DNA from: Spiroplasma_E sp902809815
GTDB lineage: Bacteria; Bacillota_I; Bacilli_A; Mycoplasmatales; VBWQ01
DNA length: 64,000 nucleotides
Direction of reading: 5' to 3'
Assembly (NCBI RefSeq): GCF_964030925.1
Contig: NZ_OZ034992.1
Span: forward strand, 1,550,001-1,614,000
Below are positions 40,133-51,621 of the stretch, piece by piece; the stretch's first letter is position 1; each line of letters opens with the position of its first letter. The notes beneath the pieces are model-generated. The model searched no databases. It had not been told where the DNA came from and saw only the letters and a list, made by a program, of their open reading frames with translations. The position numbers were made by a program, and so were the translations under genes.

Positions 40133-41334
40133 TTTGTTCTAATTTTAAAAATAGGAACTTCTGATTGTTTATCACTAATTTCTAAGTAATCATTATACTT
40201 ATCATTATTTTTATTAGTTACTAATTTTAAAGTAAACACTTTAATTTCCTCAATAACTAATTGACGAATAATTGCAGAATTTTCGCCAATACCTGCAGTA
40301 AATACTAATGCATCAATATTACTATCTAAGTCATTACCATATTGAACAATATAATTAGCAATTCTTTGCACAAACATTTTTATTGCTAATTGTGATTGTA
40401 AATGATACTTATGGTTTTTATCATTACTACTTGCAAGAACATCACGTAAATCAGAAGAATGTCCACTAATTCCTAATAAACCCGAACTTTTATTTAAATC
40501 ATTAGTAACGGTTTCAATAGTTGCTTCTGCTTTAACATTACACATATAACCATGAATAGAAGGGTCAATGATACCACTTCTAGAACCCATAATTAAACCA
40601 TCTAACGGTGTTAATCCCATGCTAGTATTAAAACTTTTACCATTTTTAATAGCACAAATACTAGCACCATTACCTAAATGACAAATAATAGCATTAATCT
40701 TATCTTTTGGTTTATTTAAAATATTAGTTAATTTATCTAAAATATAACGATAACTAGTACCATGAAATCCATATCTTCTTACCTCATATGTTTTATATCA
40801 ATCATATGGAACTGAGTAAAGATACTTTTCTTCAGGAATAGTACTATGAAATGAAGTATCAAATACTGCCACATGTTTAGCATGTGGAACTAATTTTTGA
40901 AAAGATGATAATCCTTTTAAAGCTGGTGGATTATGTAATGGTGCTAAAGGAATACATGCTTTGATACCAGCAATGACTTTCTCATCAATAACAATTGAGT
41001 TATTAAATTTTTGACCACCGTGAACCATACGATGACCAATTCGTTTAATATCATCAAAATTATTAATGACCTTATACTCAATTAATGCATCAATTACTGT
41101 TTGCGCTCCTATAACATGATCAGCAATATCTTTTGTTACTTCATGTTTAATAAAGTTATCACCATTAGCAATTTCAATAATAAAATTACTATTTTTAATA
41201 GCTATCCTTTCAACTAAACCTTTACAAAGAATAGTAAAATGAGGTTGTTTATCATTATTAATAGCATTAAAAAGTTGAAATTTAATAGAACTACTTCCGG
41301 CATTAATAACTAAAATTTTATTTTGTTCTGACAT
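40081..41334 (-). CDS. ackA: Acetate kinase
   Basis: The protein has 417 residues. It has VINAGSSSIKFQLF at the start, then RMVHGGQKF, FDTSFHSTIPE, GFHGTSYRYI, CHLGNGASI, GLTPLDGLIMGSRSG and FTAGIGENS. It converts acetyl phosphate and ADP to acetate and ATP. It lies 18 bases after pta, so both steps share one transcript. The 3' end is duplicated downstream. Confidence 0.96.
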
Positions 41335-41352
41335 ATTTGTTTTATCTCCTTA

Positions 41353-42345
41353 TTAATTTTTAATTAATGTTTGAATAGCAGTGATCAATGCTGTGTAATA
41401 AATGTCATCAATAGTAGCACCACGAGAAAGATCATTAACTGGCTGATTTAAACCCAAAACAATAGGACCAATAGCTTTATAATCACCTAATCTTTGGGCA
41501 ATTTTATAACCAATATTAGCAGCATCTAAAGTTGGGAAAATAAATGCATTACAATGATTTTTAATTGTTAATTCTGGGAATTTTTTATTTCGCACTTCTT
41601 GATCTCAAGCAGCATCAAATTGAATTGGTCCTGCTACTTGCACGTTTTTTAATTTTAATTGTTGAACAAAGTTAGTAGCATTACGTACTTTATCAACACT
41701 TTCACCACTACCACTAGTATTAGTAGAATAAGATAACATTGCTAATTTAATTGGATTAAATTCTAAAAGTTCACCAAAGTGAATTGTAGATTTTGCAATA
41801 TCTGCTAATTGTTCAGCTGTTGGATTTAAATTAATTGAACCATCACTAAATAAAAATATTTCTTCATTTTTATTCATAATAAATGTACTTGAAACAGTTT
41901 TAGTACCTGCTTTTGGTCCAATAATTTGCAAAGCTGGACGTAAAATATCAGCAGTAGTAAAAGTAATACCACCAACAAAACCATTAACCTCTTTATTATT
42001 TAATAACATCATTCCATAGTAATTACGACTTAATACCAATTTATTAGCCGCTTCTAAAGTTAAACCCTTTGCTTTTCTTAATTCATATAATTGATTAGTA
42101 AAATTTGTTACTTGATTTTCTTCAATAGATAATGTTTTAATATTAGAATTTTTAATATTACTAGGAATTTCTTTATCATTATTAAATAATAAAACCGGTG
42201 TAATAAAATTTTTAACAGGTGAATTATCATTAATAATTTTTAAAGCTACTGCCTGTACTTTTTCATTATCTCCTTCTGGAAATAAAATTCTGATTGATGT
42301 TTTGCTTTTTTGTAAAATAGATAAAATAAAATCTAATAGTTTCAT
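41353..42345 (-). CDS. pta: Phosphate acetyltransferase
   Basis: The protein has 330 residues, the short cytosolic type. Signatures are RILFPEGDNEKVQAVA, GFVGGITFTTADILRPALQIIG and the C-terminal GPIVLGLNQPVNDLSRG. It converts acetyl-CoA and phosphate to acetyl phosphate for AckA. One TGA-Trp (DAAWDQEV) splits it in the standard code. It follows pyrH by 23 bases. Confidence 0.95.
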
Positions 42346-42368
42346 ATTATCTTCTCTCCTTTAATTTG

Positions 42369-43097
42369 TTAATTTTGATTGCTAATAATAGTTGCAATTG
42401 CTTTATTTTGTACTGCTTTAATGATATTGTTTTCAACCTTAATATCAAATACCATAATTTTCAAGTTAGCTTCCATGCACATTGTTGAAGCAGTTAAATC
42501 CATTACTTTTAATTGTTTATTAGTAATATCTTGATATGATAAATGTGAATAACGAATAGCATTTTTGTTAATGTTTGGATCTTTATCATAAACACCATCA
42601 ACGCCATTTTTTGCCATTAATAATATATCCGCATTAATTTCAGTAGCACGAAGTGCTGCTGCAGTATCCGTTGTAAAGTATGGTGAACCAGTACCACCAG
42701 CAAAAATACAAACATAGCCTTTTTCAAAACTACTAATAGCTTTTTTGTAATAAAAAGGTTCAGCAACTTGATTAATCTCTAATGATGTTTGCACAATAAC
42801 TTTTACGTTAAGCGCTTTTAACTTTGATTCAATTACCAAAGCATTCATAATAGTCGCTAACATTCCCATATAATCAGCATTAATTCTTTTTAAACCAATC
42901 TTTTCTCCTTGTTTAGCACCACGTCAAATATTACCACCGCCAATTACTAAACCAACTTCTACCTTTGCCTTAACTAGGGTTTGAATTTGTTGACAAACAT
43001 TATCAATACTTTCATTATTATATAATTCATTACTACCATCACCTAAAGCTTCACCACTAATTTTTAATAATATTCGTTTATATTTAAATTGTTCCAT
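42369..43097 (-). CDS. pyrH: UMP kinase
   Basis: The protein has 242 residues, the family norm. It contains RILLKISGEALG, VGLVIGGGNIWRG, YVCIFAGGTGSPYFTTDTAAALRA and KNGVDGVYDKDP. It phosphorylates UMP to UDP in the cytoplasm. In most relatives it follows tsf directly. Here a membrane-protein gene and a terminator lie between, and pta comes next rather than frr. A GGAGG-type RBS precedes the ATG at 43095-43097. Confidence 0.95.
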
Positions 43098-43127
43098 TTT
43101 TGATCATCCTCCTTAAATTTAATATTA

Positions 43128-43161
43128 TAAAAAGCCACAGATTGCTTTGTGGCTTTTTATT
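43128..43161. terminator. Terminator between the membrane-protein gene and pyrH
   Basis: AAAAAGCCACA and TGTGGCTTTTT form an 11-bp stem with T-rich ends on both strands. Confidence 0.85.
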
Positions 43162-43742
43162 TATTTACTGTTATCACTAGATAATGAATCATTATTTGCG
43201 CTTTCAGCGACAGTTTCTAATTCAACGTTAGCAATAACTTTTTGTGCTAAATGATCTTTAACAAAAAGTTGTGCTTGTGGAGTAATAATTGTTAAACGTT
43301 TTTTAATTTTTTTAATACCCTGTTCATAAACAATTTTTAAAACATTTTTCTTTTGTTCCAATGCAACAATTTTACTAGTATTAACGCTTTGTCCAAAGAA
43401 ATAAATATTATGTTCATCAACTGCGATACCAAAATCAAAACTAAAAATATATGCTAATCCTAACATGATAACTAAAAATATATATTCTACTATTAATAAA
43501 GTTAAAAAAGCAGGATCAGATTTAATATATTCTGGTTCAAATGTTCAAACTTGCATTCCAATTGGAACAATCGAGATAACTAAACCAATTACACCAACTA
43601 TTAATGTTGCTACTAATAATTTTAAATTCAAAAATTTAATAGTTGTTTTTGGTTTATTAAAACTATATCATCCTCAACCAAGAATAACTAATAATAATAT
43701 AAACATTACTAATGCAATATAATATATAATTTGAAAATTCAC
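43161..43742 (-). CDS. Membrane protein of unknown function (193 aa)
   Basis: The start is the GTG at 43740-43742 behind AGGAGG; it gives MNFQIIYYIALVMFILLL. Three hydrophobic helices occur at about 5-27, 38-62 and 82-105. A soluble C-terminal domain follows with beta-like segments (IAVDEHNIYFFGQSVNTS) and an acidic tail. TGA-Trp occurs in the first loop. It sits 20 bases after tsf in the ribosomal operon. No function is known. Confidence 0.7.
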
Positions 43743-43762
43743 TTTATTTACCTCCTAAATGT

Positions 43763-44641
43763 TTATTTGGCAGAACTATCAATTTTTTCACCTAATTGAT
43801 AACGTATCATAGCTATAATTGTAGCATGATTTTTAGTTAAATACTCTTTAACCTTAATTGTATTATCTTTAATATAAAGTTGATCAACAATAGTTAATTC
43901 AGATAATACTTTTTCAAAACGACCTCTTATAATATTTTCAAGAATATTATCAGGACGTTTTTTTGCTTTCAATTTTTCTTCTTCTTTTGTTTTTTCACTA
44001 ATAATTGATAATTCTTTATCACGAACTGTTGCAGGTATGTGATCAATATCAATGTATTTAGCATCTGCTGATACTAATTGCATAGCAACATTATTTGGAA
44101 TATCACTTTCCTTATCAACACCTTTGATAATAACTAAACCACTATATTTACCACCACCATGGACATATGAACCAAAAACTTCATCACTATTTTTACTTAA
44201 ATATTGAAAACGATTTAAAACAATATTTTCACCTAATTTAGCGATAGCAAATCTTATCTCATCATTTAAACTTTCACTACTTCCATCAGCTTTTAACATT
44301 AAAGCTTCTTCAATAGTTTTAGGTTGATGTTTTAAAATTGTTTCTAAAATCTTAGTAAATAAATCATTAAAATCTTCTAAATCAGCAACTTGTTCAGTTT
44401 GACAATTTAATTCACCAATAATTGCATTATTACCACTAATAACAACTTTAGTAACCCCTTCAGTAGCTTTATTAATACTTTTTTTCTCTGCTTTTGCTAA
44501 ACCTTTAATTTTTAATAGGGAAAGTGCTGCTTCAAAAATATTATTTTTTTCCATCAAAGCTTCTTTACAATCAGTAATTGGTAAATCGGTTGTATCTCTT
44601 AATTTTTTCAATAATTTAACATCTACTTTAACTTCTGACAT
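43763..44641 (-). CDS. tsf: Elongation factor Ts
   Basis: The protein has 292 residues. The N-terminal LRDTTDLPITDCKEALMEKN is the UBA-like/EF-Tu-contact region. Two core repeats follow with NCQTEQVADLEDF and GSYVHGGGKYSGLVIIKG. It exchanges GDP on EF-Tu. It follows rpsB by 15 bases, the universal arrangement. Confidence 0.96.
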   Translation of the reverse strand: MSEVKVDVKLLKKLRDTTDLPITDCKEALMEKNNIFEAALSLLKIKGLAKAEKKSINKATEGVTKVVISGNNAIIGELNCQTEQVADLEDFNDLFTKILETILKHQPKTIEEALMLKADGSSESLNDEIRFAIAKLGENIVLNRFQYLSKNSDEVFGSYVHGGGKYSGLVIIKGVDKESDIPNNVAMQLVSADAKYIDIDHIPATVRDKELSIISEKTKEEEKLKAKKRPDNILENIIRGRFEKVLSELTIVDQLYIKDNTIKVKEYLTKNHATIIAMIRYQLGEKIDSSAK

Positions 44642-44656
44642 ATAAACTATTCTCCT

Positions 44657-45433
44657 TTATTCTTTATTTTTTTCAATTACATTTTCAGTTTTATTTTCAT
44701 CAAGACTAATAGTTTCTTCTACTACTATTTCTTTTTTATCAATAACTGGTTTTACACTTTGTCCTTCATTAATAGCTTCAGCAATTTTCTTTGTAATTAA
44801 AGTAATTGATTTTGTAGCATCATCATTACCAGGAATAATATAATCAATATTATCTGGATTTGAATTACTATCACAAATCGCAATAATTTTGATACCAAGT
44901 TTAACTGCTTCTTCGACAGCAATTTTATTAGTAATAGTATCAGTAACAAAAATAGCTTCTGGTAATTTATACATATTTCTAATACCACCAAGGTTACGTT
45001 CTAAACGTGCTTTTTCTTTAATTACTAACATTTGCTCTTTTTTTGTTAAAAGTTTAATTTCTCCACTTTTTTCTTTATTTTCAATATCAATTAACTTTTT
45101 AATACTTGATTTAATAGTTTTAAAATTAGTTAAATTACCACCTAATCAACGTTCTGTTACATAAGGTGAATTACAACTAATTGCAAGTTCTTGCACAGCT
45201 TCTTTGGCTTGTTTTTTTGTACCTACAAATAAAACTTTTCCACCATTTTCACTAGTTTCTTTAACAAAGTGACAAGCTTCATCTAATTTACGCATTGATT
45301 TTTGTAAATCAATAATATGAATACCATTTCTTTGACCAAAAATATATTTACGCATCTTTGGATCTCATCTTTTAGTTTGGTGACCAAACTGAACTCCCGC
45401 TTCAAGGAGTTGTTCACGTGTTACAACTGACAT
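44657..45433 (-). CDS. rpsB: 30S ribosomal protein S2
   Basis: The protein has 258 residues. It has LLEAGVQFGHQTKRWDPKM, FVGTKKQAKEAV and RWLGGNLTNF, with EAIFVTDTITNKIAVEEA later. The C-terminal 30 residues are an acidic extension. The start at 45431-45433 is needed because TGA-Trp codons split the standard-code frame. It is the first gene of the rpsB-tsf operon. Confidence 0.96.
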
Positions 45434-45585
45434 ATTGTCTCCTTCTAATTTGTTTTTCTTCCATTTATTTCTAACATTGGCCACTTTTTAATTAAAAAGC
45501 ACTAGGCAATGAATTCACAAATGTGTTGCTTATTTTCATTAAATTAAGCCTGTATATTGTAGCATATTTTTTATATTTTAAACAA
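45434..45585 (-). promoter_or_regulatory. Promoter and leader of rpsB
   Basis: There is a -35 TTGTTT (45580-45585) and a -10 TACAAT (45556-45561), 18 bases apart. The leader of about 115 bases contains a CTTTTTAATTAAAAAG hairpin near 45487-45502, placed where S2 autoregulatory structures occur in other bacteria. Autoregulation is an inference. Confidence 0.6.
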
Positions 45586-45748
45586 ATTATTTTTAAACAT
45601 AAAAATAGAATTGTATTTTAATAAACTATATTATAAAAATATTTTTTAGTTTTCTTAAAAAAATAATACCAATAAAAACACACAATATATTATAAAAATA
45701 AAAAGTAAATTACACATATAAAATATTCATTTATGATATAAAATACTA

Positions 45749-45810
45749 AAAACTTAATATTAAGTTTTTTTAAACTAATTACTTTAATTTTAAAAGTAAA
45801 TAGTTTTTTT
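45749..45810 (+). promoter_or_regulatory. Double-hairpin leader of the 45838 orphan
   Basis: First comes the perfect palindrome AAAACTTAATATTAAGTTTT (45749-45768). A second stem, ACTAATTACTTT against AAAGTAAATAGT, lies at 45774-45804 and is followed by seven T. The second one has the shape of an intrinsic terminator placed before the gene. Confidence 0.55.
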
Positions 45811-45837
45811 ATATTTAAAAGGGAAGATGAAAGAAAA

Positions 45838-46326
45838 ATGTTTAAATCTAAAACTCAAGAAAGACAACAACTTAAATATCATTTGCAAAATCAACAAAAT
45901 AGATTAAAAGAAACTGTACTAGAAGAACAAACAATATGTGGAGTTACAGAATCATTTGTGAAACTTACTGAACAACAATTAAAAAAGCACAACTATGCTA
46001 ATAGAAATGAGATAACTAATTTAGAAATAGATCAAAGATTAAGAAATAGATTTGCCATAGAAACAAAGACTAAAGGAACAACAAATGCTGGCATTTGTTC
46101 TAGTGATATTTTATATGATAAAGAAATAAAAGCAAGTAAAAGTAAAATAGCACAAAACATAAGAACTGTTTATTATGCTCCACCTTCTACACATTCAATG
46201 TGAAGCCCTAAAAAACAAGTTAGACAATGAAATGAAGAAATGAAAAATAAAAGTAATCAAGATGCTGGAAGTTCTCATTGAGATAGAAAACAAAATAGTA
46301 ATCCTTTTAGTTCTCCATTTAAATAA
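45838..46326 (+). CDS. Orphan soluble protein with NPF near the C-terminus (162 aa)
   Basis: MFKSKTQERQQLKYHLQNQQ opens a Gln/Lys-rich helical region. The later part is Ser/Asn-rich and likely disordered (YYAPPSTHSMWSPKKQ) and ends KQNSNPFSSPFK. NPF is an EH-domain ligand in eukaryotes, but a single short motif is weak evidence. No signal peptide. GAAGATGAAAG is a poor RBS. Its leader resembles an attenuator and it ends before a strong bidirectional terminator. Confidence 0.65.
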
Positions 46327-46346
46327 AATTAAATATAACTATATAA

Positions 46347-46374
46347 AAAGAAGAGTGAAATTTCACTCTTCTTT
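46347..46374. terminator. Bidirectional terminator
   Basis: The perfect palindrome AAAGAAGAGTGAAA/TTTCACTCTTCTTT serves the plus-strand orphan and the minus-strand lipoprotein gene. Confidence 0.88.
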
Positions 46375-46397
46375 GTTATATTTATTAATTTTAATAA

Positions 46398-47261
46398 TTA
46401 AGATATAAATAAAGTCTCTTCAGTAGCAAATTGAATATCACCAATTGATATTTTTACTTTTATGGTATTTCCTTTAACAAAATTTCCTGTACCTTCTGCA
46501 GCTTCACTAACTTTAATTTTTAAAGCACCTTGTTTAATAAGGTCAGCAATACTTTTTACTGTTTTACCTTCAAGTTCAGTAGTTTTAAAATATTGTGTTA
46601 AATCTGTATCAACTGGAAATTTTGATTTTGGTTCCCCAGCTACAAATCCAGGAATAGATTCAAAATTAGCATTTGATATTGTAGTTGGTAAAATTGATGT
46701 AACTAATCCTTGATCTGATTGACCCAAAATATCTAATGAGAAATTATCACCTAATGATTTATCATTTTTTTGAAAATTAAAAATTAGTGTTCCACCAGTA
46801 ACTACATAATCAGCATTACCTGCCTTCTTAGAAATTGCAGGTGAATATGATTGAACATTGATACTAATTTCATTTGTTTTTTTAACCTCAAATATTCTGT
46901 TTTCACCTTCACCGGTTTTTGCTTCAATTTTTAAAACATTAACTAAAAAATTCGCAGCATCATTTGACTTAGCTTTTTGCTCACCAGTATTACCTTTTAA
47001 TAAAGCTGTCGCAGTAATTGCTAATTGTTCAGATTTTCATGATGCTAATTTACTAGTTGCATTAATATCAATACTTAATTTAACTAGTGAATTAGCATTT
47101 GTATCTAAAAAACCAAAATCTTTTTTAACTTGAACATCCATTTCTTTAGTTGGTGTAGGATTTGGATTTGCTCCTCCTCCACAAGCCACAACTGAACTTG
47201 CTGCAACAGTACTTAAACTAACTGCTCCTAATAATTTTAACAACGTTTTTATATTTCTCAT
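46398..47261 (-). CDS. Lipoprotein, paralog of the one at 1752
   Basis: The protein has 287 residues. MRNIKTLLKLLGAVSLSTVA precedes the lipobox VVAC with Cys27 and a Gly/Pro/Thr linker. The mature part has two apparent repeats about 110 residues long beginning LVKLSIDINATSKLASW and the similar SINVQSYSPAISKK region. It ends with VKISIGDIQFATEETLFIS. TGA-Trp occurs after KLAS. TGAGGAGG is a strong RBS. It likely coats the outer membrane face. Its first codons lie inside the degenerate end of comEC. Confidence 0.85.
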
Positions 47262-47862
47262 AATTGTTCCTCCTCAAAAATTTTTTTCCAAAAATAAAAA
47301 TTATTTTCTGTTATTATTGTATTTATATAATTAAAAAAAATACTTCTAAGAGTTTTTCCAAAAACAACTTTTACTTTATTTTCATTAACTACTATTTGTT
47401 TATTAACATTATTAGCATTTAAAAATAATTTAAAATCAAAGTCATAAAAATTATTAATAGTTTTTAAATCTTTAGTTTGACCTTTAAAAAAAGTGTATCA
47501 TCTAATTGGGCATTAATAGTATACTGCATATTATTAATATAATAATGTGATAATAAATAATATTTTTTTCATCCTTCTTGTACTATCAAATAATTTGGAT
47601 GGGTTTCTACTACTTTCAAATTAACATTTTCAATATTTATATGTTCATCTTTTTTAAAGTTAATGTTAACTAAGGAAGTAAAAGTAAATACTAATAATAA
47701 AAAGAAATACTTATAAAATGATTGCTTTTTAAAAAAAATAAAATACAAAATAATTATTATTATTAATAATAAAACTAAACCACTAAATATCGTAAAACTT
47801 GATAAAAAGAAAACTAAAAATATTAGAAATAAAACTAATAAAGCATGATAAGTAAACATCAT
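47249..47862 (-). pseudogene. comEC: ComEC N-terminal remnant
   Basis: MMFTYHALLVLFLIFLVFF opens several hydrophobic helices. A soluble DUF4131-like segment follows (NLKVVETHPNYLIVQEGWKK). The frame breaks in an A7/T7 run at about 47486-47492. In the next frame it continues as FFKGQTKDLKTINNFYDFDF and INKQIVV-like sequence, with KVVFGKTLRSIFFNYINT, until a TAA inside the lipoprotein gene. That is about 200 residues against the more than 600 of a working DNA-import channel. The competence domain and beta-lactamase-like part are absent. DNA uptake through ComEC should be lost. Confidence 0.7.
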
Positions 47863-48404
47863 TAAAAACTAATAAATTTATGCATCAATTGTATATATTT
47901 TCTTTTTGTAGTTATTAATAATTTTTCTAAATTCTCTAACAACTGTTTTGCATTTAAATTTTTTTTATTAAATAATAATACTTTTTTGGCATCTTGACTA
48001 TTTAAACCTAAATTAATTAAAGGCTCTAAAGTAATAGTATAACGGGAATAATATTTAATAGCATTATTTCTTGGTGATAATATTAATTTATAATTTTCAC
48101 TAATATTTTGATTTAGATTTAATGCTAAAATGTCAAAATAAACATTAGAAATATTTAAAGTATTAATTAAATTAATAATACTTATTTTTGAATTAAGAAT
48201 TTTAACATAATATTTATTTCGTATACATAAATCTTCTCTAATTGGTAAATGTTCTTTAATTTCAACAGTAATAGTAATAATTTTTGTATCATTTTTTTCC
48301 TTACTAACTATTTCATTTTCATTAAAATTTTTAATCAACTTTAATACAACTAATCCATTACTTGCAAGAAAAAGAATTGTCAATGTTATAATTAATAATC
48401 TCAT
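47862..48404 (-). CDS. comEA: ComEA-like protein
   Basis: The protein has 180 residues. An N-terminal anchor (LLIITLTILFLASNGLVVL) is followed by a soluble segment. The C-terminus has the helix-hairpin-helix pattern LINLGLNSQDAKKVLLFNKK, typical of the DNA-binding end of ComEA. It binds incoming DNA in competent bacteria. Its TAA overlaps the comEC start. Since comEC is broken, this gene may be on its way to loss. The assignment is supported mainly by the pairing and the HhH region. Confidence 0.6.
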   Translation of the reverse strand: MRLLIITLTILFLASNGLVVLKLIKNFNENEIVSKEKNDTKIITITVEIKEHLPIREDLCIRNKYYVKILNSKISIINLINTLNISNVYFDILALNLNQNISENYKLILSPRNNAIKYYSRYTITLEPLINLGLNSQDAKKVLLFNKKNLNAKQLLENLEKLLITTKRKYIQLMHKFISF

Positions 48405-48506
48405 TTAATTTCACCTCAATAATTATTAAAAATGAGATAAGCAATTTCCTTTTTTTATTTTTTTTAATATAATAAAATAAAAAAGATAATGCAAAGGCTG
48501 ATAATA

Positions 48507-48968
48507 ATGACAAAAATAAAAACTGACGGTAAGAAATGAGAAAATAATTTTATAAAAATAATTAAAAATAAAACATTTATTAAATGATGCAAATATAATT
48601 CTATTATATTAATATTAGGAACTTCATTAATACTAAATATTATTTATATCCCAAAATTCTTAAATGGTACTACTAATATTGAAATTACAGCTATCAACGG
48701 CAAGGAAACTATTCTTGAAAAAACTAATTATATTACTACTTTTAATACACTTGGTAATTTACTAAGTGCTTGTTCTAATGATTTTACTGTTGAAAAAAGT
48801 CAAATTGGAAGATTTTTGGTTGCTGTAAAAGGTAAAAAAGGTACTCAAGAAGATAAAAAATTTTGATACATTGAACACTGAAATGGTAAAGAATTTATTG
48901 ATTTTTCAGTAGTTATCGATGATATTAAATTGGAAAATAATGAAATTTTTCAACTTGAATTAAAATAA
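48507..48968 (+). CDS. Membrane-anchored protein with DUF4430-like domain
   Basis: The protein has 153 residues. A helix at about 31-50 (ILILGTSLILNIIYI) anchors it. The exported part, with GNLLSACSNDFTVEKSQIGRFL and KFWYIEHWNGKEFIDFSV, resembles the cobalamin-transport-like DUF4430 fold found in Gram-positive surface proteins. An in-frame ATG 18 bases upstream is an alternative start. It converges on valS with seven bases between. Ligand unknown. Confidence 0.6.
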
Positions 48969-48975
48969 AAGTTTT

Positions 48976-51603
48976 TTATAATTCTTTAATCTTGGCATTG
49001 ATTAAAATTTTTTGATTTTGATACTTTTCTAATTTCTGCTTTTCTATTTCAACTTTTATTGGTGGTGCCTTTGCTAAAAATTGTTGGTTACTTAAAATAT
49101 CTTTACTACGTTTTATTTCATTTTCAATATAAACTAAGTCCTCTTTTAATTTTGCTAATTGTTCTTCTTTATTAAATAAATTTGAAACATTAATTTCTAT
49201 TACTGCTGAATTAATAATTTTAATTATTTTATTATTAACAGACAACGGACTATCACTAATAGTAACAATTTGACTATTAGTTAATTGTAATAAATAAGGA
49301 TTTAAAGTATTTTTTTCTACTTCAAAAAAAGAATTAGTCGTATTGATATGAATAGTTAACGGTAATTTTAAAGATAAATTAAGTTCTTTACGAATTTCTC
49401 GAATATTACCAATAATTTCAATTAATATTTCAACAAATTGTGTTACATCTTTTGTTTTTTTCATAACTTTAACTTTAGGAAACTTATTTGTTAAAATGCT
49501 ATTTTTATACCCCATTTCTTCATAAATTGCTTCTGTGATAAAGGGAATAAAGGGATGAACCATAATAATAATTTGTTGTAAAACATAATATAATGTTTGT
49601 AATGAGTTACTTTGTTGCTCTTGATTTTGTAAATTAACTTTATTTAATTCAATATATCAAGAGCAATATTTATTTCATATAAAATTTGATAGTGCTTTAA
49701 CTACTAAAACAAATTCATATTTTTCCATATATTGCTCTACATAAATAATCAATTGATTAAGTTCTTGTAAAATTCATTGATCAATAAATGATAATGAATT
49801 ATTATAGACAATATTTTCATCCAATTGAAACTTATCATCAATATTCATTAGTACATAACGTGCAGCGTTTCATAACTTATTATTGAAATTTCAAGCTGAC
49901 TCAACTTTAGTAATACTAAATCTTAAATCTTGACCCGGAGCACAATTGCTAACTAAAAAGTAACGTAAAGCATCCGCACCATACTTTTTAATAACTTCCA
50001 TTGGATCAATTCCATTATTTAATGATTTTGACATTTTTCTACCTTGTTCATCACGAATTAAACCATGAATTAAAACATTAGTAAATGGTTTTTGATTAGT
50101 AAATTTTCAACCCATAAACATCATTCGTGCAACTCAAAAAAATAAAATATCATAAGCAGTAACTAATACTGATATTGGATAATATTTTTGCAAATCAACA
50201 TTTTTTTGTGGTCAACCCAAGGTTACAAAAGGTCATAAACCGCTAGAAAATCATGTATCTAATACGTCTGATTCTTGAATATAATCGTTAATTGGTGATG
50301 GTGGGTTAGTATCAACATAAATTTTCTTAGTTTTTTTATGATATCAAACTGGAAGCGAATGACCTCATCACAATTGACGAGAAATACATCAATCTTGAAT
50401 ATTATTTAATCACTGCAAAAGTTGTTGTTCAAATAATATTGGATGAAAATCAATCTTTGTTTTCTTATTTTTTTGTTTATCAATAATCATTTCAACTAAT
50501 GGTTTCATTTTTATGAATCATTGTTGTGATAAATATGGTTCAATAATAGCGTTACTTCTTTCTGAATAACCAACTTGATGAAGATGGTCTTCAACCTTTA
50601 CAACTAAATTTTCTTTTCTTAATTGTTCAACTAATTGTTTACGACATACCATTCGATCTTGATTAATATATGATTGTGCTAATTCATTCATAGTTCCATC
50701 AATATTCATACAAATAGGCATTGCTAAATTGTGACGTAATGCAATTTCATAGTCATTAGCATCATGTGCTGGTGTGCATTTCATAGCACCTGTTCCAAAA
50801 TTCATATCAACATAATCATCAGCAATGACTTTAATTAACATTTTATTAGCCGGATTAACAACCATTTTACCAATAAATTGTAAATAACGTTTATCTTTAC
50901 TATTTACAACTATACACTGATCAGCAAACATTGTTTCTGGTCTGGTAGTAGCAATAGTAATAAATTCACTACTATTTTCTATAAAATATTTTAAATAATA
51001 CATTTTTCCTTTTGTTTCATGATAATTTACTTCAATATTAGAAATAGCGGTTTTTAATTCTGGATCTCAATTTACTATCTTTTTTCCTCGATAAACTAAA
51101 CCTTCTTTATATAACTTTACAAATACTTCATTAACTGCTTGCTTAACATTTTCATCTAAAGTAAATACTTCATGCGAATAATCTAATACTAAACCAAGTT
51201 TTGCTCACTGTTTTCTTATGTTTTGTGCATATTCTGTTTTTCATTTTCATGCTTGTTGTAAAAATTTATCTTTACCTAATTCTTGCAAATTAAGTTTTTG
51301 TTCTTCTTTAATACGTTGTGCAACTTTAACTTGCGTGGCAATGCCAGCATGATCCATACCAGGTATAAATAAAGTATTAAATCCTTGTAAACGTTTATAA
51401 CGAATTAATAAATCTTGGATAGTACTATCTCAAGCATGACCTAAATGTAAAAGTCCGGTTACATTAGGTGGTGGTAAGATAATAGAAAATGTAGGATTAA
51501 TAGAACTAACATTTACCTTAAATAATCCAGATTTTACTCATTGTTCATAACGATCCTTTTCAATTTCAATATGATTATATTTTTTGTTTAAATTTCTATT
51601 CAT
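48976..51603 (-). CDS. valS: Valyl-tRNA synthetase
   Basis: The protein has 875 residues, the family norm. It has class Ia motifs: LPPPNVTGLLHLGHAW (HIGH box) and RKMSKSLNNGIDP (KMSKS). The editing domain includes TIATTRPETMFADQ and the C-terminal coiled coil is present. It charges tRNA-Val and clears misactivated Thr. At least twenty TGA-Trp codons occur. It is alone in its transcript, behind a T-box leader. Confidence 0.97.
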
Positions 51604-51621
51604 TTGTTATACTCCTTTTTA

